NCBI GenBank assembly: GCA_036186865.1
Contig: AP025047.1
Coordinates: 22,711,447-22,775,446 of the forward strand
Direction: 5' to 3'
Source: Eustoma russellianum
Taxonomy: Eukaryota; Streptophyta; Magnoliopsida; Gentianales; Gentianaceae
Length of the DNA stretch: 64,000 nt
Shown one piece after another: positions 34,769-45,925 of the stretch; position 1 is the first letter of the stretch; every line of letters begins with the position of its first letter. The notes under the pieces are model-generated. The model was not told the DNA's origin. It saw only the letters and a program-made list of their open reading frames with translations, and made no database searches. A program made the position numbers and the translations under genes.

Positions 34769-35138
34769 ATGGAGGATATGTTCGAAGGATCTGCTTCATG
34801 CAGTTCGGCAACATGTACAAATAAGAATAAAATAGTCAACACTGAGGAAATAATAATAGTGAATTTTGACAAGGCAGTAAATAACTGGGTCATTCCAAAG
34901 ATTAAGAAGAATGAAATATATGAGTCTTCAATATTTAATATCTTAAAATCCGATTACATAATTAAAACGGATGAAAGAGATATTCCACTCTCTAAACCGA
35001 TTGAAACAATACAACTTCTATCTTATAAATCACTAGAAAAACATAAAAAGAAGGGATATCAATATTTACATGTTGGTCTAATACAAGTGGGTATCAAACC
35101 TTTAACAAGAGAAGGTTTGGATACATCAATATTGGTAG
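34769..35138 (+). pseudogene. Caulimovirid movement protein, plus copy, N-terminal part, split by F2
   Basis: The open frame starts MEDMFEGSASCSS at 34769 and includes YLHVGLIQVGIKPLTREG near 35070. It is cut at 35138 by the outer end of the gypsy element F2; the viral reading continues at 47230. The five bases before the element (GGTAG) are repeated with one change after it (GGTAT). Comparison with the uninterrupted minus copy confirms the site. Confidence 0.83.
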
Positions 35139-36103
35139 TGTAGCGCCCCGCCCGAAACCAGAGTTCCGGTTCAGTGCACCCGCCATACTCTACTCCATAG
35201 AGTACAAGGCGTCGATACCATACATCTGCATATCAACATGAATTGTAATCGATATAGCGGAAGCAACTTGTAATAAGCTCATGACACACATAATATTATT
35301 ACAAACCGTTCAAATCCACACAACCACAAATACAGCTTCTCACGATAACTTTATTACATCACCATAAAATAAAGCTCACACAACAGGTACATAGCTTCAG
35401 CCTACATCTTCGCTCACGGATACTCTATCTGGGGTTCCTCCTCAATGAACACGGCATCAGGGTCCCTGTTCTCTGAAATGTTAAGAGGCAAGTATGAGCG
35501 ATAACCACCGTCTTTTAATCGCTCAGCAAGTATTTTTTATAGATATTTCATGTGGATCATACATGAGAAGACAAGTAGTAATAAAGTAACAATATTTATG
35601 TAATTACATCTCCATTTACAAATGACAGCATTATATATAAAGATAAAATAGAACATAAGATTTTACCTCATACCTGAGAGGTCATATCTTTCTTCCTCAG
35701 CATATCCTTAGTCTACCTTCCGTACTTGATTACTAATCCATCTTGTGCTAAGGTCATAACTTGCATTCATCACATCTACGTGTATGATCTTCCTTAATCG
35801 TCTTAAGGCATAATGTTCGTACAAATATTCTAATCCTCATATAAGGGACATGATCATGACGTGATGCATAAAACATGGCTTTTCATAAAATGACTTTTCG
35901 TAAACTTGACTTTTCATAAACATGACATGATTTTCATAACTTGCATAACATGACATTTTCATGACATGAAGACATAACATTTTCATCGTTGGCTATAGCA
36001 CTTTTCATAAGAATAATAACGCACGACATACCGAATGATTCCCCATATAGTACATGTACAACATAACATCATGAGCATAGGTACATGTGCTAACGGTGAC
36101 GCA

Positions 36104-36199
36104 TTATGACTGAGATCCCGTGTCCCAGACCCGGTGTTACACTCAGTCATAACGTAAACATGGGCCCCTGACACCTACCACTCCGGTCCCGATGTCAGG
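36104..36199 (-). repeat. Two hairpins in the F2 3' LTR
   Basis: The first stem is a perfect 11 bp, TTATGACTGAG (36104-36114) with CTCAGTCATAA (36142-36152). The second is 7 bp, CCTGACA (36167-36173) with TGTCAGG (36193-36199). The 5' LTR has the same hairpins near 44612-44713. They lie about 1 kb from the inner LTR end, near where F1 has its hairpin array. Confidence 0.85.
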
Positions 36200-37051
36200 A
36201 CAGCGCTACAACATAACATAACATAACATGGTCATAACATAACATGGGTCATTGGAATTATTCTTCTCGTGTTTATTATTCCTATGCATATGAACTTTAA
36301 AACATGTGATTAAAAAACATAACTTTTCAAACTTTGATTTCATGCAACATGAGGCTCGGTCATATGAAGGTACTTTGGTCATTCTATATTGTATAATATC
36401 ATCACTTACTTAATTTCCTTCTACGTATCACGACTTAAAGAAAATACCATTTTAACCTCCAATTAAATACCATTCGGCTATCACACTAAAACAGTCTTCT
36501 TTTTCCATTGTCATCGCACAATAATTTGGTAACTTCTATTCCACACATACATTTCATAATTCATAGCTTAAATGCCTACATCATGAAAATTTCTAATTAC
36601 TTTACATTTCATCTAAGATTTCATGACTTACATTTTATCATAACCTATCTATGTTAGTATATATATAACATGTAACATATCATGTACGTACATTGTAAAA
36701 GTTAGTAGTCTTATAATTACACATACATAAATATGGCCTATTTATGTTTCATACTTTTCATAATTTACATACTTAACTTACTTTCATAACTTAATATATT
36801 CATCATATATACATATATACTTGTATAAAAATATATTGAAATCACTTTTTGTCAATTAAGGCCTAGTGGCCGAATGTGTATATATATGGTATATATATAT
36901 AAATCATTTTATGATATATTGTATAACATCCAAAACTTATTCATTTTCCTATCTTAACATATTCATCATATATACATATCTATATTTATATAAAAATATA
37001 TTGAAATCACTTTTTGTCATTAAGGCCTAGTGGCCGAATGTGTATATAGAT

Positions 37052-37052
<1 letters not shown>

Positions 37053-37087
<35 letters not shown>
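37053..37087. repeat. (TA)n microsatellite in the F2 3' LTR
   Basis: About 35 bp here versus about 74 bp at the equivalent place in the 5' LTR (45565-45638). This is the largest visible difference between two otherwise nearly identical LTRs. Confidence 0.95.
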
Positions 37088-37091
<4 letters not shown>

Positions 37092-38641
37092 ATTTTATGA
37101 TATATTGTATAATATCCAAAACTTATTCATTTTTATATCTTAACATATATGTTATACATATATGTATACATGAATCATGTAACAACATATTTTAACCTTA
37201 AGTGGTCTTAAAGCAAATTTTCATATATTGTATATACATATATATAATTTCCGCGTATACATATCTATATATATATATATACCTAAAATCATTGAGATAC
37301 ATGTATGTATGTGTGTGTATAAACCGTATGTATATATATATGTCTATACATATATAACTATGCATATATACATACATCTATATCACAACCACACATTTGT
37401 TTATATATTTACTTACTTTTATACAAAATAGTATGTTTATTTATATACATCTACACCTCTATACCTGCCTATATATATACCTATATATGGAGATCCGTAT
37501 ACATGTAGATTCATACACTTATACATATATATAACCACATACATATTTTTATAATGTGTATATACATGCGTGTATATACATAAGGTATATACATGTATAT
37601 AGCGTATGTATATATGTGTATATAGTGTATATAAGTATAAGCTTATTACTCAACACAGATCTATAATTTCTTGAGAAGAAATCTTGAACATACTACATGA
37701 TGATCCAACTTTGATATGAACATAAATATTAAAATTTTTGAAGCCATGAAGGATCTAGGAAGAGTACTTGTCTTGGTTCACCTTTCTTACACTTAGAAGA
37801 TGTTTCCTTCACTTGATTTGGAAGAGAGTTCTTCTTCCTTCCTCCTAGGTATACATGGTTTTTAGGGTTTAAAAGGAGGGTTAGTGAGCAACTTATGAAA
37901 CTAAGTATAGAAGAATCAAACTTAAACTTCATAAAGTTCTTACCTTGATTGCTTTTGATTCAGATACTACAACCTTCTTGAATCTTTCTTAGTTGATTGA
38001 GGGTTTATGATACTTGATTTGAGTGATGTTGGTATGTAGAAAGGAGAAGAAAATCTTCTCCTTGTTGAAGACCAATGTTTCGGCCTATATGGGACTAAGG
38101 GGGGTGTTGGAGTGTTCTTGAGATTTTTCCTTGGAGGTTGTATGAAATTGGTTGGTTGAAAATGCAATTATGTGAGGGGTTAAAGAAGAAATAATACCCT
38201 ACTTTTCTAAGGGAGTGGCCGGCCAAGGAGTGGGAGGGATGGGGTTGGAGACAAGCTTTTGACAAGCATGGGGTGGAGGGATGGGTTAAGGTAAGATTCT
38301 TGAGCATGCTAGTATTTTAATCAATGTGTAAGACAAGTTGTCTTCACTTTTCTTTTTCTTTTTCCTTTTCTTTTACTTTGTATGTATAATTGTTTTTTTT
38401 CTTTTATTTAATGTAGTATAAAATTGTTGTGACATGTATTTCTTTTTGATTTACTTTATCCTAATAGTTTAAGTTGTTACTAACTAATTAAATTGGGTTT
38501 TTATTGTATATACTCAAACGTTTGTATATATTTGTTAATTTATTTGGTAATACAAATCTAGTTTTATGAATCGTACACCTACGAACTTATATTTACGATA
38601 TTGGGAGTCGTTACGACATAACGAATTTCCGGGTTGTAACA

Positions 38642-38655
38642 TTCTCCCCCCTTAT
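38642..38655 (-). other. F2 polypurine tract
   Basis: On the minus strand TAAGGGGGGAGAA directly precedes TGTTACAACC, the 3' LTR start. It is nearly the same tract as in F1. Confidence 0.92.
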
Positions 38656-38685
38656 AAAAAGTTTCGTCCCTGAAACTTACGTACC

Positions 38686-41211
38686 TCATACAAACAGTTG
38701 GGGATATTGCTTCTGCATTTGCTGCTCCGGTTCCCAAGTCGCTTCCCGCTCAGTGTGATTACTCCACTGTACTTTCACAAATGGAATTGTCCGTCTCCTC
38801 AACACTTGTTCCTTACGGTCCACAATCTGTATGGGAACTTCTTCATACGTAACAATATCTTTAATAGTTATAGGTTGCTGCTCCAGTATATGCTCCGAAT
38901 CGTGTACATATCGCCGTAACTGAGATACGTGAAACACATTATGTACCTGGGATAATGTAGGAGGTAAGGCCAACCGGTATGCAACAGCTCCAACTTTCTC
39001 TAGTACCTCATAAGGGCCAATAAACCTAGGGCTCATTTTCCCTTTAATCCCAAATCTACTCACGCCTTTGGTCGGTGAAACTCGCAAATATACTTTCTCG
39101 CCTACTTCAAACTCAATCGGTCGCCTCTTTGTATCAGCCCAGCTTTTGCTACGATCTTGAGCAGCTTTCAATCTATCACGTATCACCTTGATCTTTTCCA
39201 GAGTCTGCTCCACTAGTTCCGGACCCATAATAGTTCTCTCGCCAACTTCATCCCAATATAATGAGGATCTACACTTCCTTCCATACAATGCCTCAAAAGG
39301 TGCCATACCAATAGAACTGTGATAGCTGTTATTGTAAGAGAACTCAATTAACTTCACTGATTTGTCCCAGCTAACCTTGAAATCCAAAGTGCAAGCGCGT
39401 AGCATATCTTCCAATGTTTGTATGGTACGTTCTGACTGTCCATCGGTCTGCGGATGAAATGCTGTACTCATCCGGAGTTCGGTACCCATGGCATTTTGGT
39501 AAGCTTTCCAAAATCGCGAAGTAAAACGTGGATCTCTATCGCACACGATGCTGACAGGTGTTCCATGTAGGCTGACTATCTCATTCATATACATGCTGAC
39601 CAGCTTTTCTATGGATGTCTGGATTGACATGGATAAGAAATGTGCTGATTTAGGGAGGCGATCTACGATTACCCAAATCGTATCATTACCATTGCGAGTC
39701 TTAGGGAGTCTGGTAACAAAGTCCATCGTAATATGCTCCCATTTCCACTCTGGAATCTCTAATGGCTGTAATAGTCTTGCCGGCCTCTGATGTTCCGCTT
39801 TAACTTGTTGACAAGTATGACATCTCTCCACAAACTCCGCAATGTCTCGCTTCATGCCGTTCCACCAATAATTTCTTTTAAGATCCTGGTACATCTTTGT
39901 TGCTCCCGGATGTATGGATAATCGCGAGTTGTGAGCTTCCGTCATGATTTCCTTTTTAATTCCATCAATGCTTGGCACACATAATCTCTCTTTGAACCAA
40001 AGACTGCCGTCATTATGCAACTGAAAATCCTTCACTGGTTGTTCTTCAAACTGTTTGACGATGATCATTAACTCAGAGTCATTCTTTTGTGCCTCTTTAA
40101 TCCTATCAATTAAAGTGAGAGTTATCATCAATTTAGCCAGAATATTTGCAGTCGAGTCAACTACATCCAATCCAAACTCGGCTATCTCTCTCTCTAGAGG
40201 CGTCTGCCTAGCATGACTTGACTTCCTACTCAACGCATCTGCTACCTTATTCGCCTTACCCGGATGATAATGGATAGCGAGATCATAGTCTTTCATCAAC
40301 TCCAACCATCTTCGCTGCCTCATGTTTAGTTCCTTTTGGGTGAAAAGATATTTCAAACTCTTGTGATCCGTGTAGATTTCGCATTTCTCTCCATATAAAT
40401 AATGTCTCCATATCTTAAGCGCAAATACAACTTCCGCCAATTCCAGATCATGGGTGGGATAATTCTGTTCATAGGGTTTCAACTGTCTTGATGCATATGC
40501 AATTACTCGTTCTTTCTGCATTAATACACAACCTAGTCCATTCTTCGAAGCGTCACTATATACCACGAATCCCTCTCCTGAAATTGGTTGTGCTAATACC
40601 GGTGCTGTTGTCAATTTCTTCTTAAGTTCGGTGAAACTCTGTTCACAATCATAAGTCCAATCATATCGCGTCTTTTTCTGCGTCAATCGAGTTAATGGGA
40701 CTGCAATCCGTGAGAATCCTTCAACAAACTTACGATAATAACCTGCAAGTCCTAAGAAACTCCTGACCTCAGTTACATTTTCCAGTCTCGGCCACTCCAT
40801 AATAGCCTCAATCTTTTTCGGATCTACGGAGATACCATCCTTAGACACAACATGACCCAAAAATGCAACACTATGGAGCCAAAATTCGCACTTGCTGAAT
40901 TTCGCATATAGCTGCTTCTTTCTTAGTACATTCAGTGTTATTCTTAGATGCTCTGCATGGGTCTCCTCATCCGGTGAGTATATCAGAATATCGTCAATAA
41001 ATACCACTACGAACTTATGCAACTGATCCCGAAATACTGTGTTCATCAAATCCATGAATGTTGCGGATGCGTTGGTCAGTCCAAATGGCATCACTAAGAA
41101 CTCATAATGCCCATATCTTGTACGAAAAGCAGTCTTAGCGATATCTTCCGACTTGATCTTCAACTGATGGTAACCAGAGCGAAGGTCAATCTTGCTGAAC
41201 ACTTTAGCACC
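38686..41211 (-). CDS. F2 pol, second coding segment: RT, RNase H, integrase, chromodomain-like tail
   Basis: The frame is open for about 840 codons. It begins GAKVFSKIDLRSGYHQ and continues with the RT active site FVVVFIDDILIYS (near 41000) and GISVDPKK. RNase H follows (YSDASKNGLGCVLM, QNYPTHDLELAEVVFAL, YTDHKSLKYL). Integrase has the HHCC finger (near HPGATKMYQDL and CHTCQQVK) and the catalytic motifs TMDFVTRLP, CDRDPRFTSRFW and HPQTDGQSERT. The C-terminal part (EEVPIQIVDRKEQVLRR, then KVQWSNHTEREATWEPE) resembles the chromodomain of Tekay elements, which is thought to guide integration to marked chromatin. The segment lacks its own start codon at the boundary; it follows the intron-like segment 41212-41280 and shares the frame of the upstream piece. 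Confidence 0.93.
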   Translation of the reverse strand, partial: GAKVFSKIDLRSGYHQLKIKSEDIAKTAFRTRYGHYEFLVMPFGLTNASATFMDLMNTVFRDQLHKFVVVFIDDILIYSPDEETHAEHLRITLNVLRKKQLYAKFSKCEFWLHSVAFLGHVVSKDGISVDPKKIEAIMEWPRLENVTEVRSFLGLAGYYRKFVEGFSRIAVPLTRLTQKKTRYDWTYDCEQSFTELKKKLTTAPVLAQPISGEGFVVYSDASKNGLGCVLMQKERVIAYASRQLKPYEQNYPTHDLELAEVVFALKIWRHYLYGEKCEIYTDHKSLKYLFTQKELNMRQRRWLELMKDYDLAIHYHPGKANKVADALSRKSSHARQTPLEREIAEFGLDVVDSTANILAKLMITLTLIDRIKEAQKNDSELMIIVKQFEEQPVKDFQLHNDGSLWFKERLCVPSIDGIKKEIMTEAHNSRLSIHPGATKMYQDLKRNYWWNGMKRDIAEFVERCHTCQQVKAEHQRPARLLQPLEIPEWKWEHITMDFVTRLPKTRNGNDTIWVIVDRLPKSAHFLSMSIQTSIEKLVSMYMNEIVSLHGTPVSIVCDRDPRFTSRFWKAYQNAMGTELRMSTAFHPQTDGQSERTIQTLEDMLRACTLDFKVSWDKSVKLIEFSYNNSYHSSIGMAPFEALYGRKCRSSLYWDEVGERTIMGPELVEQTLEKIKVIRDRLKAAQDRSKSWADTKRRPIEFEVGEKVYLRVSPTKGVSRFGIKGKMSPRFIGPYEVLEKVGAVAYRLALPPTLSQVHNVFHVSQLRRYVHDSEHILEQQPITIKDIVTYEEVPIQIVDRKEQVLRRRTIPFVKVQWSNHTEREATWEPEQQMQKQYPQLFV

Positions 41212-41280
41212 CTGTACGAAAGATCATATTGATTTTTATAACAGTTATATATTTGTTATTTGATTATTTAAATTACTTAC
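41212..41280 (-). other. Intron-like insertion 2 of F2, inside RT (69 nt)
   Basis: On the minus strand the segment begins AGG/GTAAGTAATTT and ends TTTCGTACAG/GGTGC, consensus 5' and 3' splice sites with an AT-rich body. Joining the flanks gives FDQLR followed by GAKVFSK in one frame (phase 0). It contains an in-frame stop, so pol cannot be read through without removing it. It sits at the same codon boundary as in F1 but has a different sequence. Confidence 0.85.
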
Positions 41281-42122
41281 CCTTAATTGATCAAACAAAT
41301 CGTCGATTCGAGGCAGTGGATATCTATTTTTGATAGTGATCTTATTCAGCTCTCGGTAATCGATGCAGAGTCGCATGCTGCCATCCTTCTTCTTAACGAA
41401 CAACACTGGAGCTCCCCATGGTGATACACTTGGCCGTATGAACTTCTTATCTATCAATTCTTGCAACTGTGATTTCAATTCCTTTAATTCGGCTGGGGCC
41501 ATTCTATACGGTGCCTTTGAGATTGGTTCAGCTCCTGGAACTACATTAATCTCAAATTCAATCTCTCTGTCCGGAGGCAAGCCTGGTAGGTCATCTGGAA
41601 ATACATCTGTGAACTCCTTGACCACTGGAATACTGTCAATCAATGGGGTCTCAGAATCCTTGCCAAGAGCATACACAAGGAATCCTTCTCTACCCTTCTT
41701 CAGTGATCGAAACGCTTTTGCTGCTGTCAGATAAATATTCTGTGGTATCTTTTTCATCTTTGAGTTCCCTTGATAGATCACTTCTTCTCGCATTGGATCC
41801 TTAATCATCACACGCTTACCACGACAATCAATGTAGGCATGGTGTTTGAACAACCAATCCATGCCTAGAATAATGTCCAAGTCCCCAATCTGTATAGGAA
41901 TTAGGGTAACTTCGAACTTCTGTCCTCCCATTTCTATCTCGCAATTCTTATATATATGATGTGAAATGATCATCTGATCACCAGCTGCTTGAACGCGATA
42001 CGGTGTATCCAACCAAGTAGGACAACTACCAAGGTTCTTGGCAAACCTTTTTGATACAAAGGAATGGCTCGCACCACTATCAAATAATACGTTGGCAGGT
42101 ATGTTGTTTGTTAATATAACAC
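41281..42122 (-). CDS. F2 pol, first coding segment: protease and N-terminal RT
   Basis: The frame covers the aspartic protease (VLFDSGASHSFVS near 42090, LGMDWLFKH near 41850) and the beginning of RT (PISKAPYRMAPAELKELK, IRPSVSPWGAPVLFVKKKD, RLCIDYRELNKI, YPLPRIDDLFDQLR). It follows intron-like segment 1 and ends at intron-like segment 2. Within the segment no frame break was seen. Confidence 0.9.
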
Positions 42123-42199
42123 ATGAAGCAATTCATAATTCAAATATGCAATTCCTAAGCAAGCAGATAATATCATAAACTTTTCAATATGAAATATAC
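42123..42199 (-). other. Intron-like insertion 1 of F2, gag/protease junction (77 nt)
   Basis: On the minus strand it begins ACAG/GTATATTTC and its end aligns with the F1 acceptor, but reads TTCAT/GTG where F1 has TTTAG/GAG. One base change (CAG to CAT) would explain loss of the acceptor. With that boundary the flanks join as VVTG then VILTNN in frame (phase 1), matching F1. The 77 nt length accounts for the frame difference between gag and protease. Confidence 0.6.
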
Positions 42200-43365
42200 C
42201 TGTCACGACGTCTGGGGCTTCCAGAACCTCCTCATCTGTCATCACATGTACTCTAGCATTGGCCCTTGGACCATCTCTCTGCTGAGGTGCGGCCCTCTGA
42301 GGTCCCTTCCTGGGTTCAGGACAATCCCTGATCATGTGTCCAGTCTTTCCACAATTGAAACATGCTCCAGTCTTCAATAAACAGTCTCCCCTATGCTGTC
42401 GCTGACAAGTGGCACACTTAGGTATCGCAGCTGCCTGTGGGGGAGGTTGTGGCTTCGGTGGCTGAAAGTTCGGTTGATGTGCACGTCCACCATCTCTTTT
42501 AGCAGTCTTAGTCCACTTACTGGATTGGCCATCTTCAAACTCTTGGGGCCTTTTGCCCCGGATGTCGGAATCACGCCTGATGATGTCCCTTTCTACTCGA
42601 TAACAGGCATCCAGCAATTCACCAAAATCCTATGGGTTGGCATTCACAATCCAGGTGCGAATGCGTGGGTTCAGTCCTCTTTCAAACTTAATCATTTTTC
42701 AGTTGTTCATCTCCCATAATTGCTGGAACATATCTTCCCAATGCAGTAAATCGGTTGGCATAGTCCGCCACTGTCATACCTGACGTCTGCATTAGAGACT
42801 CAAACATCCCTATTTTCTTCAAGGTAACTGATGGTGGAATATAGAATTTGCGAAACTCTCTCAGAAATCGTTCCCAAGTAACTGGAGCTGGCAAATGCTG
42901 CAAATTAGTGGTCCACCATTCATCGGCTTCACCAGTCAGAAAAGGCTTGATAACCTGGGCTTTTATCTCCTCTGGTATTTGAATCAGCTCAAAATTATTA
43001 TGTACTTCTTTTAGCCATTTCTCGGCTATGTCAGGGTCAGATCCACCTTCAAAGTTAGGAATGCGGGCCTTCTTCAATTCCCCATAAAAGAAACGAGTAC
43101 CATGCTGTGGTGGAGGTGGTGGCGGTGGCGGTGGAGGTGTCGCATGATTCTGGTGGCCGTTGTTACCTACCGCCTGTCTTATCTGTACCAGAGCTTGCAG
43201 AACAGCCTGCTGAAAATCTCCCTGACCCTGCTGCTGTGGGGGTGGAGGCACCTGTTCAGTGTAAAATGGAACCGGTCCTGTCTGCGGGGGTATCTGTGGT
43301 GGTGGAGGAGGGGGTAACTGTGCAGGTTTGTCAGCACGCGGTCTACCTCTAGGTCGTGGAGACAT
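42200..43365 (-). pseudogene. F2 gag, one frameshift and one stop
   Basis: Starts MSPRPRGRPRADKP at 43365, then a proline-rich segment and a Retrotrans_gag capsid domain (ARIPNFEGGSDPDIAEKWL, EWWTTNLQHLPAP, KFYIPPSV). In a short A run near 42692 one extra base shifts the frame; F1 has the in-frame version. A TAG follows near 42630, where the frame otherwise reads DFGELLDACYRVE-like text. The distal part (42617-42200) has one CCHC knuckle CFNCGKTGHMIRDC. The product would form the particle; as it stands this copy would need trans-complementation. Confidence 0.88.
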
Positions 43366-43636
43366 CCTATTGAATGCAGCATCATTAGTAATAATTTACA
43401 ATGGAAATCAATTTGTCTTCCTGACTAATTCAGAATTTGTAAAATTAAATTTTTTTTTTTTTGGGAACTTAATAATCCAAGCAAAACTTTTAAATGTTAT
43501 CTAACTATCCCTAACTATTCTAAGGATTCTAATCTAGGGATATCACTCTTGGTCTAAGATCATAACTTAAGTCCCAGGATCATCACTTAACTTCTAAATG
43601 CTTACTTTACTGTTCCCGTCGTGGATCTAGAGCCAT

Positions 43637-43648
43637 GCTCTGATACCA
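43637..43648 (-). other. F2 primer binding site (initiator tRNA-Met)
   Basis: On the minus strand TGGTATCAGAGC (continuing ATGG) follows two bases after the 5' LTR end. Same primer as F1. Confidence 0.94.
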
Positions 43649-45562
43649 ACTGAAGCGCCCCGCCCGAAACCAGAGTTCCGGTTCAGTGCACCCGCCATAC
43701 TCTACTCCATAGAGTACAAGGCGTCGATACCATACATCTGCATATCAACATGAATTGTAATCGATATAGCGGAAGCAACTTGTAATAAGCTCACGACACA
43801 CATAATATTATTACAAACCGTTCAAATCCACACAACCACAAATACAGCTTCTCACGATAACTTTATCACATCACCATAAAATAAAGCTCACACAGCAGGT
43901 ACATAGCTTCAGCCTACATCTTCGCTCACGGATACTCTATCTGGGGTTCCTCCTCAATGAACACGGCATCAGGGTCCCTGTTCTCTGAAATGTTAAGAGG
44001 CAAGTATGAGCGATAACCACCGTCTTTTAATCGCTCAGCAAGTATTCTTTATAGATATTTCATGTGGATCATACATGGGAAGACAAGTAGTAATAAAGTA
44101 ACAATATTTATGTAATTACATCTCCATTTACAAATGACAGCATTATACATAAGGATAAAACAGAACATAAGATTTTACCTCATGCCTAAGAGGTCATATC
44201 ATTCTTCCTCAGCATATCCTTAGTCTACCTTCCGTACTTGATTACTAATCCATCTTATGCTAAGGTCATAACTTGCATTCATCACATCTACGTGTATGAT
44301 CTTCCTTAATCGTCTTAAGGCATAATGTTCGTACAAATATTCTAATCCTCACATAAGGGACATGATCATGACGTGATGCATAAAACATGGCTTTTCATAA
44401 AATGACTTTTCGTAAACATGACTTTTCATAAATATGACATGATTTTCATAACTTGCATAACATGACATTTTTATGACATGAAGACATAACATTTTCATCG
44501 TTGGCTATAGCACTTTTCATAAGAATAATAACGCACGACATACCGAATGATTCCCCATATAGTACATGTACAACATAACATCATGAGCATAGGTACATGT
44601 GCTAACGGTGACGCATTATGACTGAGATCCCGTGTCCCAGACCCGGTGTTACACTCAGTCATAACGTAATCATGGGCCCCTGACACCTACCACTCCGGTT
44701 CCGATGTCAGGACAGCGCTACAACATAACATAACATGGTCATAACATAACATGGGTCATTGGAATCATTCGTCTCGTGTTTATTATTCCTATGCATATGA
44801 ACTTTAAAACATGTGATTCAAAAACATAACTTTTCAAACTTTGATTTCATGCAACATGAGACTCGGTCATATGAAGGTACTTTGGTCATTCTACATTTTA
44901 TAATATCATCACTTACTTAATTTCCTTCTACGTATCACAACTTAAAGAAAATACCATTTTAACCTCCAATTAAATACCATTCGGCTGTCACACTAAAATA
45001 GCCCTCTTTTTCGATTTTCATCGCACAATAATTTGGTAACTTCTATTCCACACATACATTTCATAATTCATAGCTTAAATGCCTACATCATGAAAATTTC
45101 TAATTACTTTACATTTCATCTAAGATTTCATGACTTACATTTTATCATAACCTATCTATGTTAGTATATATATAACATGTAACATATCATGTACGTACAT
45201 TGTAAAAGTTAGTAGTCTTATAATTACACATACATAAATATGGCCTATTTATGTTTCATACTTTTCATAATTTACATACTTAACTTACTTTCATAACTTA
45301 ATATATTCATCATATATACATATATACTTGTATAAAAATATATTGAAATCACTTTTTGTCAATTAAGGCCTAGTGGCCGAATGTGTATATATATGGTATA
45401 TATATATATATATAAATCATTTTATGATATATTGTATAACATCCAAAACTTATTCATTTTCCTATCTTAACATATTCATCATATGTACATATATATTTGT
45501 ATAAAAATATATTGAAATCACTTTTTGTCATTAAGGCCTAGTGGCCGAATGTGTATATAGAT

Positions 45563-45564
<2 letters not shown>

Positions 45565-45638
<74 letters not shown>
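45565..45638. repeat. (TA)n microsatellite in the F2 5' LTR
   Basis: A run of about 74 bp of TA repeats. The counterpart in the 3' LTR is about 35 bp. Confidence 0.96.
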
Positions 45639-45639
<1 letters not shown>

Positions 45640-45871
45640 TTTTATGATATATTGTATAATATCCAAAACTTATTCATTTTTATATCTTAACATATATGTT
45701 ATACATATATGTATACATGAATCATGTAACAACATATTTTAACCTTAAGTGGTCTTAAAGCAAATTTTCATATATTGTATATACATATATATAATTTCCG
45801 TGTATACATATCTATATATATATACCGGAAATCATTGAGATACATGTATGTATGTGTGTGTATAAACCGTA

Positions 45872-45875
<4 letters not shown>

Positions 45876-45921
<46 letters not shown>
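45876..45921. repeat. Second (TA)n microsatellite in the F2 5' LTR
   Basis: About 46 bp of TA repeats; the 3' LTR has only about 10 bp at the equivalent place near 37331. Confidence 0.94.

Positions 45922-45925
<4 letters not shown>

Larger units (their letters stand above)
35139..38641 (-). repeat. F2 3' LTR
   Basis: On the minus strand it begins TGTTACAACCCGG (38641) and ends CGCTACA (35139). It contains (TA)n microsatellites, the donor-like CAAG/GTAAGAAC at 37947-37940, and two strong hairpins (36104-36152 and 36167-36199). Small open frames inside are not credible genes. Confidence 0.94.

Noticed and set aside
44495..44686. 63-codon open frame, also at 35983-36174
   Set aside because: Present in both F2 LTRs because they are duplicates; it covers the hairpins and has no protein similarity that I recognise.
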